Shown: piece by piece, positions 16,537 to 24,311 of the stretch
How the letters are laid out: each line of letters begins with the position of its first letter
Numbering within the stretch: the stretch's first letter is position 1
Source: Actinomadura rudentiformis
GTDB taxonomy: Bacteria > Actinomycetota > Actinomycetes > Streptosporangiales > Streptosporangiaceae
Assembly: GCF_008923185.1 (NCBI RefSeq)
Contig: NZ_WBMT01000009.1
Span: 1 to 64,000, forward strand
Direction of reading: 5' to 3'
Length of the DNA stretch: 64,000 bases
Notes under the pieces: generated by a model
The model's input: the letters and a program-made list of their open reading frames with translations, nothing else
The model's database searches: none
Told to the model about the DNA's origin: nothing
Program-made: the position numbers and the translations under genes

Positions 16537-17844
16537 ATGCTTGTCGTTCGCAGATTCGCCGCGGGGGCGGTGATCTTTGTCCTTGCCGTCGGCCTCACCG
16601 TGCTGGCGTCGGTGAGGTTCAGCAGCCAGTTCGAACCGGCCGCCGAGTCCGCGCCGGTTTCCGGCGCGGGCATGGACAGGGTCACCGGTCGCAGCATCGC
16701 GCGGCTGCAGGAGCACCTGCGCGCCCAGCCCAAGGACGCGGCCGGCTGGGCCGGGTTGGGACTGGCCTACGTGGAGCAGGCGCGAGTGACCGCCGACCCC
16801 TCGTACTACCCGAAGGCCAGCGCGGCGTTCGACCGTTCACTCCGCGTCTCGCCGACGGACAACGAGCCGGCGCTGAGCGGCCAGGGAGCCCTGGCCGCGG
16901 CACGGCATGACTTCACGGCGGCCCTTCGCCTGGCCGACCGGGCACTCAAGATCAATCCGTACGGCACCCGCGCCCATGCCGTACGCGTCGACGCGCTCGT
17001 CGAGCTCGGGCGGTACGAGGAGGCCGACCAGGCGGTCCGGCACGCGGACAAGATCAAGCCGGCGCTTCCGATCTTCACGCGCTACGCCTACGTCATGGAG
17101 CTGCGCGGCCGTCCCGGCGAAGCCCAGCGCGTCCTCCGGCTGGCCGCGACCTCGGCGACCGACCCCGCCGACGTGTCGTACGTGCACACTCAACTCGGCG
17201 AACTGGCCTGGAACCGCGGTGATCTCACCACCGCCGAACGCGAATACGCCGCCGCGCTCCGCGCCGACCCCAACTGGCTGCCCGCGATCGACGGCCGCGC
17301 CCGCGTACGCGCCGCCAAAGGCGATGCCGCAGCCGCCATACGCGACCGGCAAGCCCTGGTCGCACGCGCGCCACTGCCGTCATACGTCGTGGCGCTCGGC
17401 GAGCTGTACGAGGCGCGAGGCATGCAGGCACAGGCCCGCGAACAGTACGGAGTCGCCGCCGCATGGGCCACCCTCGCCCGATCGAACGGCGTGCCCACCG
17501 ATTTCGAGGGCGCCATAACGGCCGCCGACCACGGCGACCGAGCCGCCGCCCTTCATGCCGCCCGTACGGAATGGGGCCGCCGCAAGAGCATTCACGTCGC
17601 CGACGCACTCGCATGGGCGCTGCACGTGAACGGCCGCGACAAGGAGGCCCTCGGCTACGCCCGCCAAGCGGCCCGCACCGGCTACCGCAACGCCACATTC
17701 CTCTACCACCTAGGCGTCATCGAGAAATCCCTGGGTCACAAAGCGGCCGCCCGACGTGACCTGAAAGCGGCGCTCGCCCTCAACCCGCATTTCTCCGACC
17801 TGCACGCCCCTCAAGCTCGCAAGGCGCTGAAGGAGCTCCAATGA
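16537..17844 (+). CDS. membrane-anchored tetratricopeptide repeat protein
   Basis: The 435-residue protein has an N-terminal membrane segment (FAAGAVIFVLAVGLTVLASV) followed by at least seven TPR-like helical pairs, such as AALRLADRALKINPYG and AEREYAAALRADPNWLPA. It probably sits outside the membrane as an interaction scaffold. ATG 16537 follows GATGAGG by five bases. Its stop overlaps the ATG of the NicO transporter gene (ATGA), so the two are translationally coupled. Confidence 0.85.
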   Translation: MLVVRRFAAGAVIFVLAVGLTVLASVRFSSQFEPAAESAPVSGAGMDRVTGRSIARLQEHLRAQPKDAAGWAGLGLAYVEQARVTADPSYYPKASAAFDRSLRVSPTDNEPALSGQGALAAARHDFTAALRLADRALKINPYGTRAHAVRVDALVELGRYEEADQAVRHADKIKPALPIFTRYAYVMELRGRPGEAQRVLRLAATSATDPADVSYVHTQLGELAWNRGDLTTAEREYAAALRADPNWLPAIDGRARVRAAKGDAAAAIRDRQALVARAPLPSYVVALGELYEARGMQAQAREQYGVAAAWATLARSNGVPTDFEGAITAADHGDRAAALHAARTEWGRRKSIHVADALAWALHVNGRDKEALGYARQAARTGYRNATFLYHLGVIEKSLGHKAAARRDLKAALALNPHFSDLHAPQARKALKELQ

Positions 17845-19532
17845 AGCGACTAGGCGCCTCCTTGACGCTCCTGGCCGGACTGCTGCTCATCACGCTCGCC
17901 CAACCGACGAGCGCCTCCACCACAGAAGCCTCGCAGGCGGCTCCGGCAACGTCGGCATTCGGGAACGTGCCGGGTGCGGCGACACTTCCTCAACACCCGC
18001 TGGGCAACTTCTCTGTCAATCGCTACGACGGCCTGGTGGTTGCGCCCGGCGAACTCCGTGTCGATCACGTTCAGGATCTGGCCGAGATCCCCACTGCTCA
18101 GGCAGGTCCGCTACTCAACGCCGACCGGCAGGGCTGGGCGGCCGAACGCTGCGCCGAGGCGGCTCGTTCAATGGCCGGTACGGCAGCTCAGCGCCCGCTG
18201 ACCTTCACGGTGCGTTCTTCCGTTGTACGGACCGTTCCCGGCCAAGCCGGACTCCCGACCGCACGCCTGGAATGCGCCCTTGTCGCCTCCGCCGCTGAGG
18301 GCCCGATCACGTTCCGTGACACGGGCGGCGCGGCCACGGTCGGCTGGCGTGAGATCACGGCACGCGGCGACCGGATGACGCTCACGTCCAGCGACGTGCC
18401 GACGACCTCCCGCAGCGCGCGTCTGACCGCGTACCCGTCCGACCTCCTTTCGAGCCCCCTCTCGCAATGGACCGCAAACCTGCGTGTGCGGGCCGGTGGA
18501 CCCGCCCTCGGCCCCGCCGAGACCCCCGTCACCGAGATTCTGCCGCGGGGTGCCGACAAACCAGCCCGTGCCTTCGCTGACCTGGTCGCCAACGAGCGCC
18601 TCACGCTCGGCTTCGCGGTCACCGCCCTGTTGATCGCCATCGCCCTCGGCGCCCTCCACGCGCTCGCTCCAGGCCACGGAAAGACGATCATGGCCGCGTA
18701 CGCCGTGAGCCAGGGCCGCCGTGCCCGCCGCAACATCCTGACGCTCGGCATCACGGTCACGCTCACGCACACAGCCGGAGTGCTGGCCCTAGGACTGATC
18801 GTTCTCTCAGGAACCGTTCTCGCCCCAGGTCTCGTCTTCGGTGGCCTGGGCGCAGCAAGCGGTCTCCTCGTAGCAGTAGCCGGCACCCTCATGCTCCGCC
18901 GCGCCATCCGTACGTTCAAAACAGGAACCCAGACCCACACCCACGCCTTCGGCCACGCCCACGCCCACCCCCACGGCCACGGCCACGGGCACACCCACAG
19001 CCACCAGCCAAGGCAACGATCTACGCCCGAGTCGGTCCAAGACTCGGCGCGCCCACACCTGTCCCACACCTCAACGTCCACCCTCATACGACCCGCTGCT
19101 CTGAACGGAGCGCCGAGCACAGGCCTCGACCGTCGAGACCCGGACGGGCCAGAGCACACCGGCCCAACGGAAGAAACACACGACGCCTCGGAACGAAGCC
19201 GAGGAGCGGCCCTGATGGGTTTCGCAGGCGGAATGGTGCCGAGCCCCTCTGCGGTGCTCGTCCTTATCGGCGCGGCCGCCATCGGCAGGGCATGGTTCGG
19301 TGTGGTGCTTGTACTTGCGTACGGCGTGGGCCTGGCCCTGACACTGATTCTCGTTGGCCTGTTCGTCATGGGCACTGGGCGGGCGCTGGCCAGCCGCCTC
19401 TCCGACAGTTCGGCCCGGCCACGCCTGCTGAGGCGCGTGAGCGCCCGTGCTTTGCCCGTGGCAACCTCACTCGCGGTCGTCCTTCTCGGCCTCGGCCTGA
19501 TGCTGCGCAGCCTGCCCACGGCCTTCGGGTGA
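17841..19532 (+). CDS. NicO/RcnA-like nickel-cobalt transporter with exported N-terminal domain
   Basis: The 563-residue protein has a signal peptide, a roughly 200-residue extracytoplasmic domain, then NicO-family helices with HALAPGHGKTIMAAY and LTHTAGVLALG. A long His-rich loop follows (residues about 360-400, repeating HAH/HGH/HTH), then the second half with GFAGGMVPSPSAVLVLIGAA. The HxxxGHGK and PSPSA motifs fit RcnA/NicO efflux proteins. The loop probably binds nickel or cobalt. Confidence 0.88.
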   Translation: MKRLGASLTLLAGLLLITLAQPTSASTTEASQAAPATSAFGNVPGAATLPQHPLGNFSVNRYDGLVVAPGELRVDHVQDLAEIPTAQAGPLLNADRQGWAAERCAEAARSMAGTAAQRPLTFTVRSSVVRTVPGQAGLPTARLECALVASAAEGPITFRDTGGAATVGWREITARGDRMTLTSSDVPTTSRSARLTAYPSDLLSSPLSQWTANLRVRAGGPALGPAETPVTEILPRGADKPARAFADLVANERLTLGFAVTALLIAIALGALHALAPGHGKTIMAAYAVSQGRRARRNILTLGITVTLTHTAGVLALGLIVLSGTVLAPGLVFGGLGAASGLLVAVAGTLMLRRAIRTFKTGTQTHTHAFGHAHAHPHGHGHGHTHSHQPRQRSTPESVQDSARPHLSHTSTSTLIRPAALNGAPSTGLDRRDPDGPEHTGPTEETHDASERSRGAALMGFAGGMVPSPSAVLVLIGAAAIGRAWFGVVLVLAYGVGLALTLILVGLFVMGTGRALASRLSDSSARPRLLRRVSARALPVATSLAVVLLGLGLMLRSLPTAFG

Positions 19533-19574
19533 CCGGATCCGGTCACGCCCGTCGGAGAAGAAGCGGGATGAACG

Positions 19575-20162
19575 ATGTGGGGACGTAGCCGGCCCGCGGC
19601 GGCCCCCTGGTCTCCGGCTGACCTGGACGCACTGCTCCTCAGCGTGGCGCGCAACGATGCGGCCGCCTTCGAGGAGCTCTACGACGAGGTGGCCGGCGTC
19701 GTCTACGGGCTGATCCGCCGGGTCGTTCGCGATCCGGCACAGTCAGAGGAGGTGGCACAGGAAGTCCTGGTGGAGGTGTGGCGTGCCGCACCACGGTTCG
19801 ACCCCGCACGCGGCGGTGCGATGGCCTGGATCACGACGATCGCGCACCGGCGCGCCGTTGATCGCGTACGGTCCGCTCAGGCGGCGGCTGAACGGGAGGA
19901 ACGCGCGGCACAAGGTGCGATCGAGATTCCTCATGACGAGGTGGCCGAACAGGTCGTGGACCGGCTCGAACGGGAACGCGTACGTCGCTGTCTGGAGGGG
20001 CTCACAGGCATCCAGCGCGAATCCGTAACGCTGGCCTACTACGGCGGTCACACCTACCGCGAGGTCGCCGAACTGCTCAAGGTCCCGCTGGGCACGGTCA
20101 AGACCCGCATGCGCGACGGGCTCATGCGATTGCGCGACTGCCTTGGCGTACGGGCAATGTAG
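19575..20162 (+). CDS. ECF sigma factor, SigK-like
   Basis: The 195-residue protein shows region 2 (FEELYDEVAGVVYGLIRRVV, AQEVLVEVWRAAPRF, MAWITTIAHRRAVDRVR) and region 4 (LEGLTGIQRESVTLAYYGG, TYREVAELLKVPLGTVKTRM), as in SigK/SigL-type sigma factors. These are normally held by a membrane anti-sigma encoded next door, but none follows: the next 400 bases contain only a fragment of another gene. It directs RNA polymerase to alternative promoters, possibly those of the preceding operon. Confidence 0.9.
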   Translation: MWGRSRPAAAPWSPADLDALLLSVARNDAAAFEELYDEVAGVVYGLIRRVVRDPAQSEEVAQEVLVEVWRAAPRFDPARGGAMAWITTIAHRRAVDRVRSAQAAAEREERAAQGAIEIPHDEVAEQVVDRLERERVRRCLEGLTGIQRESVTLAYYGGHTYREVAELLKVPLGTVKTRMRDGLMRLRDCLGVRAM

Positions 20163-20330
20163 ACGCCACGCACACCGCCCAGAGTTGCGCGCGTGCGGAC
20201 AGCAGGCGGGTGCTGCGCACGGGCAGTTGCGTGTGGGTGGAGGCCAGCACCCCGGGCGCCGCGAACGATGTATTGGGGGGGACCCGTGACCTTGGGGCCT
20301 GGGGAAGACGCGTGCGGAGGGGCCAGCACG

Positions 20331-20465
20331 GACTGGCGTGTGGGCATCCGGTCCTTCGACGCACACGCCACCAACGACCCGCCGCCCGCCCACATCGTGC
20401 TGCTGTCCGACGGCGACAACACCACCGGCCGCGCGGGGACGCTCGTGAGCGTAGGGATTGTGGGG
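20331..20465 (+). pseudogene. possible fragment of a VWA-domain protein
   Basis: One short frame encodes DPPPAHIVLLSDGDNTTGR, matching the segment around the second strand of von Willebrand A domains in bacterial membrane proteins. Nothing upstream or downstream continues the domain. The rest of 20163-20559 holds no recognisable gene. Confidence 0.4.
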
Positions 20466-20559
20466 AGGCGTGCGCCTGAGTGTGCCGATGCGGAATTCAT
20501 CGGCCGGGCGGTGCCCGGAATAGAGAGTGTGTGAGGCGGGGAAGCTGGATTGGGAGCGA

Positions 20560-21138
20560 TCAGTCTTTCGCGGGGAGGACGCTCATCATGCCGCGCCAGA
20601 GAGCTATGGCGGTGGCTCGGGAGCTGACGCCGAGTTTGGCGTAGATGCGGTTGACGTGGTTTTTGACAGTTTTTTCGCTGAGGAAGAGTTGGCGCGCGAT
20701 CTCGCCGTTCGAACGGCCGCTGGCGATGAGATCCATGACCTCGGCTTCACGGGCCGACAAGCCGAGACTGACGCGGCTCGCGTCGCGGACGCTGCGGATC
20801 AGATCTCGTACGGTGAACGAGCCCGGGACCAGATGGCCGCATGCGCCGCCGCGGATCGCGACCTCGACAGTGCCCTGGTCCTCGGCCGAGGCCAGCACGA
20901 ACACGCGGGCGCTGCGGCTGAGAGGAGTGGCGTGGCCGGTACGGGCGGCATCGGCGTCGAGCAGAACGATGTCGGGGCGCAGCCGTTCGGCCAATCCGAC
21001 CGCGTCGGAGCCGTCACCGGCCTCAGCGATCACTTCGAGTTCTTCGCTATCGGACAGAAGTGAGACGACATCGGCGCGAGCGTGCGGATTGCCGTCCACC
21101 ACCATCACGCGCAGGGGGACCGTTTCGTCGACACTCAT
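20560..21138 (-). CDS. LuxR/NarL family response regulator
   Basis: The 192-residue protein has a receiver-like domain (LRVMVVDGNPHARADVVSLL, DIVLLDADAA) and a C-terminal LuxR helix-turn-helix (LSAREAEVMDLIASGRSNGE and FLSEKTVKNHVNRIYAKLGV). The receiver is atypical: the acidic pair near the N-terminus is reduced to one Asp and the conserved lysine segment reads VPGSF, so phosphorylation may be absent. ATG 21138 follows GGAGGCGGG; an upstream ATG at 21177 is possible. No sensor kinase is adjacent. Confidence 0.88.
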   Translation of the reverse strand: MSVDETVPLRVMVVDGNPHARADVVSLLSDSEELEVIAEAGDGSDAVGLAERLRPDIVLLDADAARTGHATPLSRSARVFVLASAEDQGTVEVAIRGGACGHLVPGSFTVRDLIRSVRDASRVSLGLSAREAEVMDLIASGRSNGEIARQLFLSEKTVKNHVNRIYAKLGVSSRATAIALWRGMMSVLPAKD

Positions 21139-21353
21139 CCCGCCTCCGGCGGTTTGACCTGGGGGTGCCATTGCCATGTATAAGGACGGAGCATAACCGG
21201 CCGATCATCGGGAGCCAACGAGCTTAGTCGATGGACGGGGCCAGCGGGATAGATGCGACTGTCGGTCTGGGAGGAACGTTCTGTCCGTTACCAGTACGAC
21301 TCGTTCGGCCCGTATGGGTCGCTCCGGACGCCCACGGCGGGCAGAGTGGAATC

Positions 21354-21740
21354 GTGTCTGATCAGAACAAGGCCGCCGCGCTCGTCGCGTTCGAAGTCTG
21401 GGGCAGCGGAGAGCTCGACCGGCTCGATGCCATCGTCGCCCCGGACGTGATCCATCACGATCCGTACGACCCGAACGGCTCTCATGGGCTGGCCGGCATG
21501 AAGAAGTCGATCGCCACGAACCGCGCCGCGTACCCCGACCTGAGGATCACCGTCGAGGACCAGATCGCGGAGGCGGACCGGGTGGCCACACGCTGGACCG
21601 CCGCCATGACCCACGACGGGCGCCGGGTCACGCTCAAGGGAATCACCATCGACAGGTTCGAGGACGGCAAGATCGTCGAAGCCTGGCGCACCATCGACAT
21701 GCTCAGCTTCCTGAGGCAGGCCAAGACCCCCGAAGAGTGA
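21354..21740 (+). CDS. SnoaL-like ester cyclase-fold protein
   Basis: The 128-residue protein matches the SnoaL/NTF2-like layout: LDRLDAIVAPDVIHHDPYDP, HGLAGMKKSIATNRAAYPDL, VATRWTAAMTHDG and IDRFEDGKIVEAWRTIDML. Family members include polyketide cyclases and many proteins of unknown function. The GTG start at 21354 has GAGTGGA upstream. It stands alone between two leftward genes. Confidence 0.85.
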   Translation: MSDQNKAAALVAFEVWGSGELDRLDAIVAPDVIHHDPYDPNGSHGLAGMKKSIATNRAAYPDLRITVEDQIAEADRVATRWTAAMTHDGRRVTLKGITIDRFEDGKIVEAWRTIDMLSFLRQAKTPEE

Positions 21741-22071
21741 GGCGACGAGCCCGCGGGACGCCCCCGCAGCCACTAACACACCCGCTGGGACTCCCAGCGA
21801 GTCCATCAGGTGACGTGCACACCAAACTCGAAGGCCGTCAACCGCCTTCCGAGTCGGCCCGCACGATGGCATCTCACGCTCGGATATGCGGTGCTCTCCG
21901 GCGCGGCGTGAAGTTCGGTGGGCGATCGTCACACCGCGCCCTCGCGCCATTCTGGCAAGCGATAACCAACCGCGACCAGGTACGTCACACCCGCCGCGTA
22001 CCACGGTGACGCCGCTGCCAGGCGATGCGCCTTCGCAGCGGCGCCTTGACGTGGTGTCTGCGTCCGACGAG
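21741..22071. other. intergenic region, nothing recognised
   Basis: No coding frame, tRNA or repeat is supported. An AAGGC.../...GCCTT inverted pair near 21830-21850 may be a weak terminator for the SnoaL-like gene. Confidence 0.45.
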
Positions 22072-22440
22072 TTATACCTGGAGGACGGAAAGGACGTTCC
22101 CGGCCGGATCGGTGAACCAGGCGATCGGCGGGCCCTCGCCGCGGAGGATGCCGCGCTCATCCTGGTTCATGCCCTCGTACCGCAGGAACTCCACACCGCG
22201 CTTCGTCAGCTCGTCCACAGCCGAATCGATGTCCTCGACGGGGAAGTTGAGGATGGTGAACGTCGCCGGAGTGTGGTCGGGCTTCGGGTACACGATGATC
22301 GGACGATCGCCTGCGATGTTGAGCGTGAGGCCGGGCGGCTCTTCTGTCACGTTCACGCCCAGGATCTCGCCGTAGAACTTCTTCGCCGCGTCGAGATCGT
22401 TCACCGAGAAGCCGCTGAACGCCTTGGTCGTTCTGAACAT
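22072..22440 (-). CDS. VOC (glyoxalase/bleomycin resistance) family protein
   Basis: The 122-residue protein has the paired beta-alpha-beta3 units of the vicinal oxygen chelate fold: FSGFSVNDLDAAKKFYGEIL and DIDSAVDELTKRGVEFL, ending WFTDPAGNVLSVLQV. Some members are metal-dependent isomerases or dioxygenases; others bind drugs. Before the element arrived this gene lay just downstream of the tRNA-His terminator. Confidence 0.88.
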   Translation of the reverse strand: MFRTTKAFSGFSVNDLDAAKKFYGEILGVNVTEEPPGLTLNIAGDRPIIVYPKPDHTPATFTILNFPVEDIDSAVDELTKRGVEFLRYEGMNQDERGILRGEGPPIAWFTDPAGNVLSVLQV

Positions 22441-22624
22441 GGAATTCTCCTCCCTGTCAGAGATACAGACCGGCTCGACGCCCTCAACTCATCGATGCCG
22501 CTCGACGAGTCTCGCTGAGCGACGGTCTTCCCTTGCGGCCGCGGGGCCGCGGGGCCGCGGGGGCGCCAGCCTGCGCCGCTCATACAGGTGGCAACGCCAG
22601 GAGGTGCCGCAGAAGATCGAAAAA

Positions 22625-22649
22625 GCCTGGTCATCTGTGATGACCAGGC
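22625..22649 (-). terminator. original tRNA-His terminator, left of the AICE
   Basis: On the minus strand an 11-bp perfect stem (GCCTGGTCATC/GATGACCAGGC) with a 3-nt loop is followed by TTTTTC. It lies just outside the left att repeat, where it would terminate tRNA-His if the element were absent. Confidence 0.85.
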
Positions 22650-22657
22650 CCTTTGCG

Positions 22658-22704
22658 CTGGGGTGAGTGAGGGGACTTGAACCCCCGACATCTTGGACCA
22701 CAAC
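22658..22704. repeat. attL: 47-bp truncated copy of tRNA-His 3' half
   Basis: The sequence runs from the encoded CCA through the T-arm to the anticodon loop and then diverges. It is identical to 48540-48586. Confidence 0.95.
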
Positions 22705-22867
22705 AGGGGATCACCCAGATCGTGCCAGCCTGTTAACACCCGTACGGCCACGTCAGAGTGGGGATCGTCATGGCTCGGCACCGTGCTTCGCCGCGCCTGG
22801 ACGCATCTCGCCGGAAGCCCTCCGCTCCCACCTTCGCTCCCACCGCCTGGCGCATCGCGGCCCGTTC

Positions 22868-23413
22868 TCAGCGGGCGATGGGCAATTCACGTGCTCGCTG
22901 GCGAGCCTGGGCACGCAGTGCCGTGAGCCGAGCGTGGAAGGCGTTGTGCCGGTTCTGATCTAGGTTCAGCGGCAGATCGAGCTCTGCCAGCAGCACCGAC
23001 TCGACCATCCAGGGCTCGGGATGCTCGATCCAGCAGACCTGGGCGTGTTCATGCATCCACTCCGTAAGGGCAGCCTCACCCTGCTGGGTAAAGGTCAGTC
23101 GCGCCCCGCTGCCTACCCGGCGCAGTTCCAGCCCCAGCAGGCACCCGAGCGTGAGACGGAGCGTGGACCCGTACGCGTTGCCTCGGTAGTGGTAGCGGAT
23201 GCGCTTCCGGAGGTGCTGAGAACTCGGCCGCTGAGGCATCCTCCGCGGCGAGATGCCGACGTACAGCAGTTGGTTGGCCGACAGCTCGCTGCTGGGAGCC
23301 GCAGTGAAGTGCCATCCGTAAACTCCGGGAACCGCGGGGACCGGGCATCCCTTCGCCATAACCTGCGCCCGCGTCCACAACCGCTTTGGGGCCGTCAGAG
23401 ATGAGCCGGGCAT
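22868..23413 (-). CDS. GIY-YIG domain protein
   Basis: The 181-residue protein shows a GIY-YIG nuclease layout: PGVYGWHF near residue 29, LLYVGIS near 49, LRKRIRYHYRGNA with the catalytic-type Arg, and WMVESVLLAELDLPLNLDQN with Glu and Asn positions. The classical GIY and YIG triads read GVY and YVG. ATG 23413 has GGAGG five bases upstream. Proteins of this type may cut DNA; the substrate is unknown. It is the first gene inside attL and starts the cargo pocket. Confidence 0.8.
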   Translation of the reverse strand: MPGSSLTAPKRLWTRAQVMAKGCPVPAVPGVYGWHFTAAPSSELSANQLLYVGISPRRMPQRPSSQHLRKRIRYHYRGNAYGSTLRLTLGCLLGLELRRVGSGARLTFTQQGEAALTEWMHEHAQVCWIEHPEPWMVESVLLAELDLPLNLDQNRHNAFHARLTALRAQARQRARELPIAR

Positions 23414-23757
23414 CTCAACCTCCCCACCTGCGTCTGGAGACGATCTCATATGACGCGTCCCGCGCGATGATCCGCTGTTTCGAAGCTGGCGGCCTGATCC
23501 TACGATTGACAGGTTCGTGTGTAACGGCTGACTTTGTAGACGCTGCCTATCACGAAATCACCACTGTCAATACAGCCGTCATTTACTTCGGCAGTCACAC
23601 CAATCACGACTATCAGCCTAGGCACATCTGGCAACCACAGTCCAGTAACGGACACCTTCCCCCTCCGGGGAACCGATGAGACACTATTCACATCTTACCT
23701 AGTGCCTAAATCCGCTCGGTATCGACTTGTCAGTGACCCTGAAAGGTGCGGATAGTA
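23414..23757. other. AT-rich intergenic region in AICE cargo
   Basis: No gene is supported. The base composition drops sharply from about 23500 and stays AT-richer through 27.4 kb. The divergent GIY-YIG and membrane-protein genes must have their promoters here. Confidence 0.5.
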
Positions 23758-24216
23758 GTGAGTATTGGCATATCGATTATTGCCCTTACTTTTAGCCTTC
23801 TAGTGTTCTTTCACAGTCGATGGGTAAATAAGCGCGATATCTTGATGCGCCTTCACGACGAGTTCCTCACAAGAGACAAGCAAGTCGGGCGGCGACTCAT
23901 CTACGAAATGGCCGAGCAGCAGCGTTCCATTGACGATCTCTCGTTCGAAGAGCATGTACTAATCAACAACACGCTTGCTTCACTCAATCTATTGGGGATC
24001 TACTATCATAGACGCTATGTGCGCAGGGCGGATGTTCTTGAACTATGGGCCATGCCTCTGGCGCGAATAATCACCGCCGCACAGCCTTTCCTGGAACATC
24101 GTGACCGACATCAGCAAGCGCCGATTTGGCCGCACCTTCGCTCCATGTGCCAGGATGCCGAACGTTACGTACAGCGGCAGCAGCTAGAATTTAGGAGGCC
24201 CGGCGCACAGAGTTAG
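23758..24216 (+). CDS. small single-pass membrane protein of unknown function
   Basis: The 152-residue protein has one N-terminal helix (SIGISIIALTFSLLVFFHSR) and a cytoplasmic part with DILMRLHDEFLTRDKQVGRR, resembling DUF4760-type proteins often found near phage or mobile-element genes. GTG 23758 is favoured because GAAAGG lies 11 bases upstream; GTG 23746 would overlap that site. Codon use is AT-rich like the methyltransferase/ATPase pair. It converges on that pair. A role in defence is inference from position only. Confidence 0.65.
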   Translation: MSIGISIIALTFSLLVFFHSRWVNKRDILMRLHDEFLTRDKQVGRRLIYEMAEQQRSIDDLSFEEHVLINNTLASLNLLGIYYHRRYVRRADVLELWAMPLARIITAAQPFLEHRDRHQQAPIWPHLRSMCQDAERYVQRQQLEFRRPGAQS

Positions 24217-24311
24217 CAGATTCACGCGGGTGTGCCTCCGGTCCACGGCTGAGTGCCGAGGCGACAAGATGAATGCCGTACTGCCAAGCTAGGCCAGCAA
24301 TTTCGGGGCAC

